Positions 25,133 through 34,129 of a stretch of 64,000 nucleotides of DNA are shown here, in pieces. Positions within the stretch are counted from its first letter, which is position 1, and every line of letters begins with the position of its first letter. The stretch covers positions 85,854 to 149,853 of the forward strand of contig DATNPX010000050.1 of NCBI GenBank assembly GCA_036702975.1, in the 5' to 3' direction. Below the pieces are notes generated by a model. That model saw only the letters and a program-made list of their open reading frames with translations. It had not been told where the DNA came from and made no database searches. The stretch comes from DATNPX01 sp036702975 (GTDB lineage Bacteria; Cyanobacteriota; Vampirovibrionia; Obscuribacterales; Obscuribacteraceae). Position numbers and translations under genes: made by a program.

Positions 25133-25729
25133 TATGCTCTAAAACAAATTTTCCATCAGGTGTCGATAAACTCGTCAGCGCTTCCCACGAACAAACTGGA
25201 ACGTGCTAGTTTGCGGCAGCTAGCGCTGGTATCTGCGAATTGACCTTCGCTTGACGATGCGCTTTTGTAACTAGAAATAACTAAAAACACGCAAATAAAG
25301 AGCGAGTTTTTCTTAAACGGAACTTACTAGACTCGCTAATACGAAGCTTTTGACAACCAATCGATTGCAGCTCAAACCCAGCTACTTCGAGTGCTCGAAT
25401 CAAGCCAACAAAATTTAGAACTGGCGCAAATGCAGTAGCCGCAGCAGGAGCAGCTATTCGCAAAAGCGCAAGACACCAGTGGCAAGTAAAAAATAAGTTG
25501 ACAATACTCTTAGCTTCTTTGAAACAATCATCGCAACTGGATTGCAATCAAACGCTATACGTGCGTTAAGCTATACGCGGTGAGCAAAAACGGCATAAAC
25601 CGCAACCTTGCCTCACATGTCAGTCAGCGTATTCGCTGAGTGGCAGTCTGTCCGCTCTACCAGGCGCGTCATCCGAAGACGTGCGGGGCGCGCGAGCAAC
25701 AATAAAGAGCCCATCAAGGAGCCTAAACT
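25133..25729. other. Intergenic region upstream of glgP
   Basis: About 600 bp between divergent genes. A minus-strand open frame at 25281-25547 (88 codons) has no homology I recognise and no ribosome site, so I do not call it. A GCTCTACCA at about 25653 (complement of a tRNA D-arm motif) is not part of a full tRNA. AAGGAG at 25717-25722 serves the next gene. Confidence 0.45.
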
Positions 25730-28306
25730 TTGAAGCCAATCAGATCATTGGAAGTAATGCCCAATTTGCCACCAGAACTGGAGTGTATCCGGGAGTTGGC
25801 TTACAACCTGCGTTGGACGTGGGACCACGAGACAATCAACTTATTTAGAAGACTGGACAAAGACCTTTGGGAGAGTTCAGGACACAATCCCGTATTGCTG
25901 CTTGGCATGATCAGTCAGGAAAAGCTCAATGAAGCAGCCAAAGATGACGGTTTTCGCATTCACCTCGATCGGCTTTGCGATCGCTTCCGTGAATATATGC
26001 GCACTGACAGCAGCTGGTTCACGCACCAGAACAAGCCTAGGCAGGGCGTTGTAGCCTACTTCTCCGCGGAATTCGGATTGAGTGAGGCATTGCCAATTTA
26101 CTCGGGCGGTTTAGGGGTGCTTGCGGGCGACCACGTAAAAGCAGCTTCTGAACTAGGTCTGCCCTTGGTCGGAGTTGGTATCGTCTATCAAGAAGGATAT
26201 TTCCGCCAATACCTGAACGCCGACGGATGGCAGCAAGAACGTTATCCACTCAATGATTTCTACAATCTGCCGATCGTTCCAGTCAAGGAGAAGGACGGCA
26301 GTTCCGTCACCATCTCTGTAGATTTTCCGGGACGCAAAGTCTATGCCCGCATCTGGAAAGCACAAGTGGGCAGAGTGCCGCTCTACCTTCTTGACACGAA
26401 TATCCCGCAGAACAGCCCGAAAGACCAAGAAATCACTGATGCGCTCTATCACGGGGATTCCGAGCTGCGAATTCAGCAAGAAATGATCCTCGGACTGGGC
26501 GGTATGCGTGCGCTTCGAGCCGTTGGCATCGAACCGGCGGTCTGCCATATGAACGAAGGGCACTCAGCGTTTCTGGGTCTCGAGCGCATTCGAATGTTCA
26601 TGGAAGAACACAAATTGAATTTCGGACAGGCCAGGGAAGTTGCTGCCGCCGGTCAGGTGTTCACCACCCACACAGCCGTCCCCGCTGGTATCGACAAATT
26701 TACGCCAGAACTGGTGGACCGTTACTTCCTCGACTACGCTCACACCCTCGGATTGTCTCGCGAACAGTTCTTGGCGCTGGGCAGGACCGACCAGACCGAT
26801 CCGCTTGAACCATTCAGTATGGCCACTCTCGCAATCAATCTCTCCTCTAAGGTCAACGCCGTCAGCAAATTGCACGGTGAGGTTTCGAGAAAATTGTTCG
26901 GCGGTCAATGGAAAGGCTTACCGGAAGACGAAGTTCCGATCACTCATATTACAAATGGCGTACATCCGCGTTCATGGATCTCAGAAGAGATAAGCGAATT
27001 GTTCGAAAGATATCTCGGACCGAAATGGTCTGAAGACATCGATCCGCAGCTCTGGAAGCGAGTTGAGGAGATTCCGGACGAAGAGCTCTGGCGCATTCAC
27101 GAACGCCGCAGACAGAGACTAGTGACATTCGCGCGTGGCCGACTGCGCAAACAGATGGAAGCCAAAGGTGCTCTCCCATCCGAGCTAAAAGAAGCAAGTG
27201 AAGCTTTGGACCCAGAAGCGCTCACAATCGGCTTTGCCAGAAGAATGGCGACCTACAAACGCGCCACCCTTCTTTTGAGTGACTTAGATCGCCTCGCTTC
27301 GATTTTAAATAATAAGGAACGTCCAGTTCAGATCATTATTGCTGGGAAAGCCCACCCCGAAGATACCCCGGCGAAGAAATTGATCCGCGAACTGATTCAC
27401 TTCTCACGTAGGCCAGACGTAAAGCGTCGTTTCGTCTTCATCGAAGACTACGACATGAACGTTGCGCGCTGGATGGTACAAGGTGTAGACGTTTGGCTCA
27501 ACACCCCGCGCAGATTCCTGGAAGCTTCCGGCACCAGCGGCATGAAAGTTGCCTTCAATGGTGGTATCAACGTGAGCATTCTCGACGGCTGGTGGGATGA
27601 AGCATACGAACCCCAACTCGGCTGGGCAATTGGACGCGGCGAAGTCTATGATGATCCTGACTATCAGGACAAAGTGGAATCGCAAGCTCTCTACGACCTT
27701 TTCGAGAAAGAGATCATCCCGACCTATTACGACAGAGACCGCGATAATCGTCCACGCAACTGGTTGGCACGAATGAAAGCAGAGTTGCTCGCGCTCTGCC
27801 CTCAGTTCTCGATCAACCGAATGGTGCGCGAATACGCAACTGAAGTGTATTTCCCTCTATTCACCAGACAGAAGTTGTTCTTGGAGAAGGATGCAACAAG
27901 AGCGAAAGAGATAGCCGCATGGAAGCAGGAACTACAGAGAGCCTGGTCCGGCGTTCATATCGATTCGGTCGATGCTGAATCACCAGAGAAGCTGCAAGTC
28001 GGCGATGAGTTGAAGGTAAAAGCACTGGTGCAACTGAATGCTCTGAAAATCGACGACGTTTCGGTACAGATCTACCACGGACCAATCAACTCCTATGGTG
28101 ACATCACCGACGGTGAAGTCATTCCGATGAAGTTCACCGGACACAGCAAAGGAACTTTGACCCCGTTCGAAGGCTCGATCAAATACTTCAAGAGCGGCAG
28201 GCACGGATTCACTGTAAGAATACTGCCACACCACGCCGATCTCAGTTCACCGTACGAGACTGGACTGGTGCACTGGGCGTCTGAGCCAGTAACCGTGCGC
28301 GCCTAG
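25730..28306 (+). CDS. glgP: Alpha-glucan (glycogen/starch) phosphorylase
   Basis: 858 residues, the length of the TIGR02094-type phosphorylases with an N-terminal extension domain (DUF3417-like, NLPPELECIRELAYNLRWTWDHET). It breaks alpha-1,4-glucans with phosphate to glucose-1-phosphate in the cytoplasm. Motifs: YFSAEFGLSEALPIYSGGLG, NEGHSAF, ATYKRATLL, and the pyridoxal-phosphate site GTSGMKVAFNGG with K606 as Schiff-base lysine. The TTG start at 25730 is supported by AAGGAG eight bases upstream. The gene is monocistronic, ended by a strong terminator at 28337-28363. Confidence 0.95.
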   Translation: MKPIRSLEVMPNLPPELECIRELAYNLRWTWDHETINLFRRLDKDLWESSGHNPVLLLGMISQEKLNEAAKDDGFRIHLDRLCDRFREYMRTDSSWFTHQNKPRQGVVAYFSAEFGLSEALPIYSGGLGVLAGDHVKAASELGLPLVGVGIVYQEGYFRQYLNADGWQQERYPLNDFYNLPIVPVKEKDGSSVTISVDFPGRKVYARIWKAQVGRVPLYLLDTNIPQNSPKDQEITDALYHGDSELRIQQEMILGLGGMRALRAVGIEPAVCHMNEGHSAFLGLERIRMFMEEHKLNFGQAREVAAAGQVFTTHTAVPAGIDKFTPELVDRYFLDYAHTLGLSREQFLALGRTDQTDPLEPFSMATLAINLSSKVNAVSKLHGEVSRKLFGGQWKGLPEDEVPITHITNGVHPRSWISEEISELFERYLGPKWSEDIDPQLWKRVEEIPDEELWRIHERRRQRLVTFARGRLRKQMEAKGALPSELKEASEALDPEALTIGFARRMATYKRATLLLSDLDRLASILNNKERPVQIIIAGKAHPEDTPAKKLIRELIHFSRRPDVKRRFVFIEDYDMNVARWMVQGVDVWLNTPRRFLEASGTSGMKVAFNGGINVSILDGWWDEAYEPQLGWAIGRGEVYDDPDYQDKVESQALYDLFEKEIIPTYYDRDRDNRPRNWLARMKAELLALCPQFSINRMVREYATEVYFPLFTRQKLFLEKDATRAKEIAAWKQELQRAWSGVHIDSVDAESPEKLQVGDELKVKALVQLNALKIDDVSVQIYHGPINSYGDITDGEVIPMKFTGHSKGTLTPFEGSIKYFKSGRHGFTVRILPHHADLSSPYETGLVHWASEPVTVRA

Positions 28307-28336
28307 CAGTGCATCAAACGAAGCAATGATTCGAGC

Positions 28337-28363
28337 AACCCAGCGGTTATCGCTGGGTTTTTC
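28337..28363 (+). terminator. Rho-independent terminator after glgP
   Basis: A perfect nine-bp stem AACCCAGCG/CGCTGGGTT (28337-28345 and 28351-28359) with loop GTTAT, followed by T residues. It lies 30 bp after the glgP stop. Confidence 0.92.
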
Positions 28364-28365
28364 GT

Positions 28366-28590
28366 TTAGAGAAATCGAGCCATCAAAAGTTCATCCTCAT
28401 ATTCGCCGTTTTCGTAGCGCACTTCCCGAACGCATCGTCCCTCTTCAACAAAAACGAGTGTGCGGTACAACTTCACTGCGCACACGTTAGACGCCAAGGC
28501 ACGCAAGTTTATCTTCTCAATCTGAGGTTTCACTTCTGCCCATTTGATCAGCGCAGACAAAAGGCAAGTTTCAAACCGGTGTTGCCTCAC
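28366..28590 (-). pseudogene. Remnant of a GNAT N-acetyltransferase (C-terminal half)
   Basis: 74 codons. The last 50 residues match the end of GNAT acetyltransferases closely: IEKINLRALASNVCAVKLYR, then LVFVEEGR, then ENGEYEDELLMARFL. The acetyl-CoA binding motif A (Q/RxxGxG/A) and everything before it is missing; the preceding residues HRFETCLLSALIKWA are a decayed junction. Full enzymes have about 160-180 residues. No matching N-terminal frame is seen between 28590 and the nadB gene. It is therefore a truncated, probably dead gene between glgP and nadB. Confidence 0.75.
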
Positions 28591-28738
28591 TTAAAATCGT
28601 ACCGAACAAAAACCACGGCTGCGCCACGCGGGTAGAATAAACATTCCGAAATCGCCAGTATGCCAGAGTCGCCTTCGCTGCTGCATTTTGAAATCAAGCG
28701 TATCTACTGAGCGAAGAAGCAATTTCGGCCATGAATCC

Positions 28739-30403
28739 TCAGGCTAGAACCTTATCGTGAGCGGAATCCTGCCCTTGGCCAAGAATTGAATAATGCTCGT
28801 TTAAACGCTGCGCACGCCGCCTATCCTGCCAGTAGCATGACTCTCTACTAATCACATAATGCCGTGCGAAGTTTTTGCTATCCATACCGGGAAAGTCTTC
28901 GCGCAGATGCGCACCACGAGATTCTCGCCGCGCAAGAGCTGACAGAGCCATCAGCTTTCCAACCTGAAAGATATTGTTAGCGGCGAATTGTGCTGGTGTG
29001 AGCCGCTCACGAATCGTGATTGAAGGCTCTTGTAAAATCATCGACAACCCGATAGATGACCTTACTATGCCAGCGTTTCGATACATTCGAGATTGGAAGC
29101 TCTCGAGATTTTCGGGCAATTCGACAATATGCGAGCACAACGCCGAAGTAAAGGCCGACCGCCGAACAGCTACACTAAGAGCATGCACGCTCTTACATAT
29201 GTCATGGGCGAGATTTACAGCCATGACACCAGCTTCCAACAGTGAGTTGCTGGCAAGTCTATTAGCTCCATGCAAACCGGTACAAGCACATTCACCTATC
29301 GCGTATAGTCCTTCAACGCTAGTCCTCCCGTCTACCGTAGCTTCAATTCCGCCCATCATATAGTGGGCCGCTGGTGCAACAGGAATCGGAGTTGTAAAAA
29401 CATCAATACCATGTTCAGCACATGTAGCAACTATGTTTGGGAATTTCTCAGCGATTGCCGCGGTTCCTATAGGTCGCAGATCTAGATGAACAGAGTCGCT
29501 TCCATACTCATGCATTACTGTATGAATTGCGCGAGCGACGATGTCTCGGGTTGCTAGTTCTCCATCAGCGTGAAATCTAGTAACAAATCGGCTCCCATTT
29601 CTGTCAAGAAGAATTGCGCCAGCTCCTCGAACGGCCTCCGAAATCAGAAAAGCCGGAGCACCATCCAACCTCAAAGCGGTTGGATGGAACTGCATAAACT
29701 CCATGTCTTTGAGTTTGGCACCAGCCCTATAGGCGAGAGCGACACCATCTGCGGTAGCGATAGAGGGATTGGTGGTCCGCGCAAAAACCTGCCCAGCACC
29801 TCCGGTTGCCAGCACCGTACAAGGCGCAAGGACGCAGTGTTCACCGGCTGTTCCTAGAAGTTTGGCCCCGGCACACACACCATCAACCATAAGCAGATCC
29901 ATTACACAAGTATGCTCGAAGACCCGGAAATTACTTCGGGTAGCTCCCAGACGGCGAACCTCTTCGCTCAAAGCAGAGGTTATAGCGCGGCCTGTAGTAT
30001 CTTTACTGTGCAGAACCCTAGGCTTGGAGTGCCCGCCTTCCAGTGCTAGTGAAAGTCTTCCCGATGGCTCTCTATCGAATAGAACTCCGAGCTTGCTCAA
30101 CTCTTCGATCAACTGAGCGCCACCAAATACAATATCGCGAGCTGCGAATTCATCGCAAAGTCCTGCCCCCGATTTCAGGGTATCGAACAAATGTTCATTC
30201 GGTGAATCAAAAGGATTTGTTCCAGCAACAGCAGCGAGCCCACCTTGCGCGAAAGAACTGTTTGAGTCTGGCAATCCAGCCTTTGACACCAGCACTACAC
30301 GCAGATTTGACTGCTGAGCCAGCTTCACCGATGCAAGCAATCCAGCTAAGCCGGAACCGACCACGAGAACATCAGCATCGATTATCTTTTTTCCGGATAC
30401 CAT
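28739..30403 (-). CDS. nadB: L-aspartate oxidase
   Basis: 554 residues. NadB oxidises L-aspartate to iminoaspartate, the first step of bacterial NAD synthesis, with FAD in the cytoplasm. FAD dinucleotide motif VVGSGLAGL near the N-terminus; SSFAQGGLAAV; the HSKDTTGRAI active-site segment; FMQFHPTAL; HYMMGGIEATVDGRTSVEGLYAIGECA; and GANRLASNSLLE. The C-terminal domain carries the helical bundle with RRESRGAHLREDFP. It sits just downstream of nadA with a 12-bp gap, so nadA-nadB form an operon. Confidence 0.95.
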   Translation of the reverse strand: MVSGKKIIDADVLVVGSGLAGLLASVKLAQQSNLRVVLVSKAGLPDSNSSFAQGGLAAVAGTNPFDSPNEHLFDTLKSGAGLCDEFAARDIVFGGAQLIEELSKLGVLFDREPSGRLSLALEGGHSKPRVLHSKDTTGRAITSALSEEVRRLGATRSNFRVFEHTCVMDLLMVDGVCAGAKLLGTAGEHCVLAPCTVLATGGAGQVFARTTNPSIATADGVALAYRAGAKLKDMEFMQFHPTALRLDGAPAFLISEAVRGAGAILLDRNGSRFVTRFHADGELATRDIVARAIHTVMHEYGSDSVHLDLRPIGTAAIAEKFPNIVATCAEHGIDVFTTPIPVAPAAHYMMGGIEATVDGRTSVEGLYAIGECACTGLHGANRLASNSLLEAGVMAVNLAHDICKSVHALSVAVRRSAFTSALCSHIVELPENLESFQSRMYRNAGIVRSSIGLSMILQEPSITIRERLTPAQFAANNIFQVGKLMALSALARRESRGAHLREDFPGMDSKNFARHYVISRESCYWQDRRRAQRLNEHYSILGQGQDSAHDKVLA

Positions 30404-30415
30404 TAATGCAGACTC

Positions 30416-31510
30416 CTAAAATATGGAGATCATCCGCTGAATGGCACCAAGCGCCTTGCTAGCGGTCTCCTCAGGAACAGTGACGTGATAGACATCTTCT
30501 ACTAAAGACCGATGCAACTTCTCCAACGTGATCATTTTCATGAATTGACAGCTCATTTCTGAGCTTATCGGCAAAAACTCTTTCTCCGGATTTTCTTTCT
30601 GAAGTCGGTGTAAAATGCCTATTTCCGTTGCAACGATGAACTTCTGAGCACTCGAAGAACGGGCCCGTGTAATCATGCCTTCGGTAGAAGCGACTTTGAG
30701 AAGATCACCGCCAGTAGTATCGTCACTTAGTTGCTTGGCTGGGTTGACTGTTGCTACTGTTCCGCGGGCGTTGCTGACACAGCTACGGTCATTAGCGTTT
30801 GCGCGGCTATGTCCATTGCCATTGCCGGCACCGTTTTGTGCGGCGCGAGCGACTCTATCCAGATAAGGGGTCAAGCAACCACATTCAGGATGAATAAGTA
30901 ATTCTGCGTCCGGGTGCTCAGACATCTTCTCGTCGATCACCCGCGGGTGCACTGAGGCATGGACGTGGCATTCGCCCATCCAAATATGCATGTTCTTGCG
31001 TCCTGTCATTTTCTGAACCCACGAACCAAGAAACATATCGGGTAAAAAGAGAATTTCGCGGTCTTCCGGAATCGACTCAACAACCTTGAGTGCATTACCC
31101 GAAGTGCAGCAATAGTCAGATTCAGCCTTGATCTCGGCTGTTGTGTTCACATAAGACACAACCACGGCGTTTGGATGCTCGGACTTCCATTGGCGTAGCT
31201 CCTCAATATTTATAGAAGCCGCAAGCGAACAACCGGCCTCTAGGTCTGGTATCAAAACTCGTTTAGTAGGACAAAGAATCGCGGCGGTCTCCGCCATGAA
31301 ATGAACGCCACAGAAAACAATCATGTCGGCATCTGTCTTAGCGGCTTGCTGGGACAATCCCAAAGAGTCGCCTACGAAGTCAGCAACATCTTGAATGATT
31401 GGCAACTGATAATTATGCGCCAAAATTACAGCGTTTCGCTTCTTGCGTTGAACCTTAATCTCGTCAATCAACAACTGGCTCTTTTTATCAAGCGCTTCCA
31501 GAGTGACCAT
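30416..31510 (-). CDS. nadA: Quinolinate synthase A, with an inserted Asn/Gly-rich segment
   Basis: 364 residues. NadA condenses iminoaspartate with dihydroxyacetone phosphate to quinolinate, using a [4Fe-4S] cluster. Expected cluster cysteines are seen in AGCSLA (C94), GECHVH (C181) and MSCQFMKMITLEKL (C321). HPECGC at 207-212 is the family HPEC motif. The usual link from HPEC to the STEGMI motif is short; here about 50 residues (roughly 218-268), rich in Asn, Gly, Ala and Thr, lie between them, containing one extra cysteine (C244). The enzyme is otherwise complete and should be active. First gene of the nadAB operon, divergent from a NrtR-like regulator. Confidence 0.95.
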   Translation of the reverse strand: MVTLEALDKKSQLLIDEIKVQRKKRNAVILAHNYQLPIIQDVADFVGDSLGLSQQAAKTDADMIVFCGVHFMAETAAILCPTKRVLIPDLEAGCSLAASINIEELRQWKSEHPNAVVVSYVNTTAEIKAESDYCCTSGNALKVVESIPEDREILFLPDMFLGSWVQKMTGRKNMHIWMGECHVHASVHPRVIDEKMSEHPDAELLIHPECGCLTPYLDRVARAAQNGAGNGNGHSRANANDRSCVSNARGTVATVNPAKQLSDDTTGGDLLKVASTEGMITRARSSSAQKFIVATEIGILHRLQKENPEKEFLPISSEMSCQFMKMITLEKLHRSLVEDVYHVTVPEETASKALGAIQRMISIF

Positions 31511-31950
31511 TTTTCTTATTTCACCTCGGAACCCAAATCTCTAGTGCGATTACCGGTCGGATTTTGGAGGTCTCCGATACGAATTATGAGATTTCAGTAA
31601 ACGTACTAATTACGTTATAGCACGTAGAACATGACAATCATATAGCGCCGACGAAAATATATATCGATGCGGCGAAAATTCATATTTTGGCGGCTTTTGA
31701 TATTTCTGTAAGAAATTCTCCAAAAGCTCATTCACGTCTACTAGACGCCATTGTTCGCTTCAGGCAACTGTCTATAAAACGGTAACCGATTGTTAAAAGG
31801 CGCAGAAGGCGTCGATACGCGGACGGAGAAGCTTAAAATATCGGGATAACTCCGGTAAACTGTTAGCGTTTACGATACGCTTACTGCAAGTGTGCGTGGA
31901 CCAGCTGTTCCAACCCCTGTCAGACCGACTAAACGGCGACTTCAAAAATC
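31511..31950. promoter_or_regulatory. Divergent nadA / nrtR control region
   Basis: 440 bp between the divergent nadAB operon and the Nudix regulator, too long for promoters alone. It holds a perfect six-bp inverted repeat with seven-bp spacer at 31855-31873 about 77 bp before the regulator start, and a weaker GTAA/TTAC repeat near 31597-31613 about 87 bp before nadA. AT-rich tracts lie at 31655-31700. Confidence 0.5.
31855..31873. promoter_or_regulatory. Candidate NrtR operator
   Basis: GTAAAC, seven bases, GTTTAC: a perfect 19-bp inverted repeat in the shared upstream region. Size and symmetry suit a dimeric winged-helix regulator such as the adjacent NrtR homologue. Assignment to that regulator is inference. 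Confidence 0.4.
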
Positions 31951-32631
31951 ATGGCAAACGACCCGATCAAAGTAACCGTAGATATCGTGGCTTTTGCTGT
32001 TCAGCAGGAACAGCTGGAAGTGCTGCTGATCAAGCGAAAGCATGATCCTTTCAAGAATTCATGGGCTTTGCCAGGTGGTTTCCTTGTTGATGACGAAGAC
32101 CCAAGCGTTGAGCATGCTGCCGCGCGTGAACTGCTGGAGGAAACGAACGTCGGAAACGTCTATCTAGAACAACTTTTCACCTTCGGAGACAGGGGACGAG
32201 ATCCCCGGGGTCGGGTGGTGACGGTATCCTATTTAGCCTTGCTTAGGCAAGAGGATCTGCAACTTAGAGCCAGTACTGACGCAAGTGGTGTTGCTTGGTG
32301 GCCAGTTATTGAGCAACCCAAATTAGCCTTCGACCATAAGCGAATCATTGAGTACGGCCACCAGCGGCTGAAATACAAGATCGAATATTCAGCAGCAGCT
32401 TTCAATCTTTTGCCGGAAAAGTTCACCCTTCGCGAACTGCAGTCCGTCTACGAAGCTGTACTCGGTAGAACCGTCGACAACCGCAACTTTCGCAAGAAAT
32501 TTCTAAATTCAGGCGTCTTACAAGAACTGGACGAAACCTCACAAGAAGGCTCATACAGACCGGCCAGGTTATACAGCTTTGCAGAGAAAGAATTTGAACG
32601 ACTGCCAGATAGACCTGTTTTTGTTTTCTAG
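31951..32631 (+). CDS. nrtR: NrtR-family Nudix-related transcriptional regulator of NAD synthesis
   Basis: 226 residues. N-terminal Nudix fold: VDIVAFAVQQEQLEVLLIKR, WALPGGFLVDDED, then RELLEETNV. The Nudix box is altered: two residues too many between the glycine and RELLEE, and the last glycine replaced by Asn, so pyrophosphatase activity is doubtful. The C-terminal winged-helix part starts with FTLRELQSVYEAVLGRTVDNRNFRKKFL, the standard DNA-binding segment of NrtR. NrtR proteins repress NAD biosynthesis genes and sense ADP-ribose. The divergent position beside nadAB supports this. The ATG has only a weak ribosome site. Confidence 0.85.
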   Translation: MANDPIKVTVDIVAFAVQQEQLEVLLIKRKHDPFKNSWALPGGFLVDDEDPSVEHAAARELLEETNVGNVYLEQLFTFGDRGRDPRGRVVTVSYLALLRQEDLQLRASTDASGVAWWPVIEQPKLAFDHKRIIEYGHQRLKYKIEYSAAAFNLLPEKFTLRELQSVYEAVLGRTVDNRNFRKKFLNSGVLQELDETSQEGSYRPARLYSFAEKEFERLPDRPVFVF

Positions 32632-32705
32632 CTGGTTCTTTTTGCTCCTCCATCGCGTCATCAACTCTATTCGACTTTTTGAGCAGGACAGAAACTAATT
32701 TTCGA

Positions 32706-32745
32706 ACCGAATTAGCTCAGGTGGTAGAGAAAGAACTTTAAATTC
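32706..32745 (+). other. tRNA-like 5' half in a leader
   Basis: ACCGAAT followed by TAGCTCAGGTGGTAGAG reproduces an acceptor strand and a canonical tRNA D-arm; the next bases AAGAA/CTTTAAA/TTCAT can form a four-pair anticodon-like arm with a seven-base loop. No T-arm or matching acceptor strand follows; the ATG of the next gene comes immediately. It is therefore a half tRNA or a remnant, not a functional gene. Confidence 0.45.
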
Positions 32746-33822
32746 ATGACACTACATCCCCCAGAGACCACAGTTAAACTGCAGACTTCGCCGATCTATT
32801 TTGGTGTCGTCAAAGCAACGAACACAATCGGATATATCTCTTTGCTTTATTTGACCTTTCGATTTCTCACCGGTCATCTCGATTGGCAGTTGGCTAACGG
32901 TTGTGTTTTGATTAGCGCTTGCTGGCTGGTTCTGACCCGTATCAAAGTCGACCACCTATTGCAAACTTATTTCGATATTCTGTCGCGAATTGAAATGCAA
33001 CTGCCGGTGGTGACAGGATTTGCATTGAGCGCCGTGGCGCTCTTCTCGCACGCCCATCCGCTGGACCGCTATTTATCCATAGCGGAGATCTTTGGCTGGG
33101 TCTACATCTACATAGTCTATCGAATCAACAAGAAACGTTTCGTCAAACAGGGCTTCGGTCCGGTGCCCGTGAACACTTGGATAAGTCCACCCGCAGCTGC
33201 ATTGGAAGCGGGCGATTTGATCCTCACAAGCGGCAACATTGCGAAACAGCTGCATGAAAGCGTTGGGCACGCTGAAATGGTTCTGGAGACTGAAAACGGC
33301 GAGAAAGTCCTATTCAGCTGCTACATGGAAAAGGGCGCGGACATCCATCCCCTAACTGATCTTACTGGGGGCTCGTACAAGGGCTACTACATCGCCTTGA
33401 AGTTGAAGACACCTTGGAATGAATCGAAAAAACTAGAGGCGCTGAAACTCGCTCAAAATATGGTCGCTCAAAACCAAGCATGGGCCTCTAGAGAAACAGC
33501 CAAGCTGGAACGGATTACTGATGCATTGCCGATCCCTAAAGACTGGAAGCAAAAGCTTCAGTCCGAGCTGCATCCAACTGGTTATGACTGGTTCGGCACA
33601 TTCATGGGTCGGGTCGCAGACGACCGCTGGACCTGCATTGGAGCCTGCATCGAGGTCTACCAACGCATGGGCGTGCGATTAAACTATTACGGCACAGGTC
33701 TATTGGGGTTCGGAACAACTTTATTCGATCCAATACTTCCAGTTCGTTTTTTGTCGGATCCAGCCTTTACCTTGCTAACGAAACAAGCATACGATCGCGT
33801 CGAAACTCAAATTGGTTCTTAG
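32746..33822 (+). CDS. Membrane protein with a possible permuted papain-like (YiiX/NlpC) domain
   Basis: 358 residues. Three to four membrane helices in the first 130 residues, then a soluble domain. LEAGDLILTSG leads to SVGHAEMVLE with a candidate catalytic histidine, and WTCIGACIEVY supplies candidate cysteines about 120 residues later. Histidine before cysteine is the order in circularly permuted NlpC/P60 (YiiX/LRAT-like) enzymes, which act on peptides, amides or lipids. The family is my inference from motif order. No partner gene. A tRNA-like half lies directly before the ATG and there is no strong ribosome site. Confidence 0.5.
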   Translation: MTLHPPETTVKLQTSPIYFGVVKATNTIGYISLLYLTFRFLTGHLDWQLANGCVLISACWLVLTRIKVDHLLQTYFDILSRIEMQLPVVTGFALSAVALFSHAHPLDRYLSIAEIFGWVYIYIVYRINKKRFVKQGFGPVPVNTWISPPAAALEAGDLILTSGNIAKQLHESVGHAEMVLETENGEKVLFSCYMEKGADIHPLTDLTGGSYKGYYIALKLKTPWNESKKLEALKLAQNMVAQNQAWASRETAKLERITDALPIPKDWKQKLQSELHPTGYDWFGTFMGRVADDRWTCIGACIEVYQRMGVRLNYYGTGLLGFGTTLFDPILPVRFLSDPAFTLLTKQAYDRVETQIGS

Positions 33823-34129
33823 AAATAACTGTTAGTGCCTGTTTTTTATTTGGCTAAAATTTGGCGAAAAGCCTGTCTCTAACTAGGATTTGTTGGTTTT
33901 GAAGAGATTTGCGAAGAAATCTCACAGAGCGCGAAAGTCCGCTAAATCAGAGGCTTTGGGCAAAGCGCCCCTGTCCCCACGTGTAGTTCGAGCGCTTGTC
34001 AATTAGGCGATCTCTGAAGAAGGTCCCGGGCTGAACTCCTAAATTTGCCAAGAGAACATGCATTAAACGTTCTTTGGGGTACTTCAAGAATTCTGTGAAT
34101 TCGCTAAACTAAATGCATAACCGGTGAGC

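Noticed and set aside
25281..25547. 88-codon minus-strand open frame as a gene
   Set aside because: No ribosome site, Cys/Ala-rich odd composition, no family motif.
25640..25680. GCTCTACCA (complement of a tRNA D-arm) before glgP as a tRNA
   Set aside because: No matching acceptor strands, T-arm or anticodon arm could be built on either strand.
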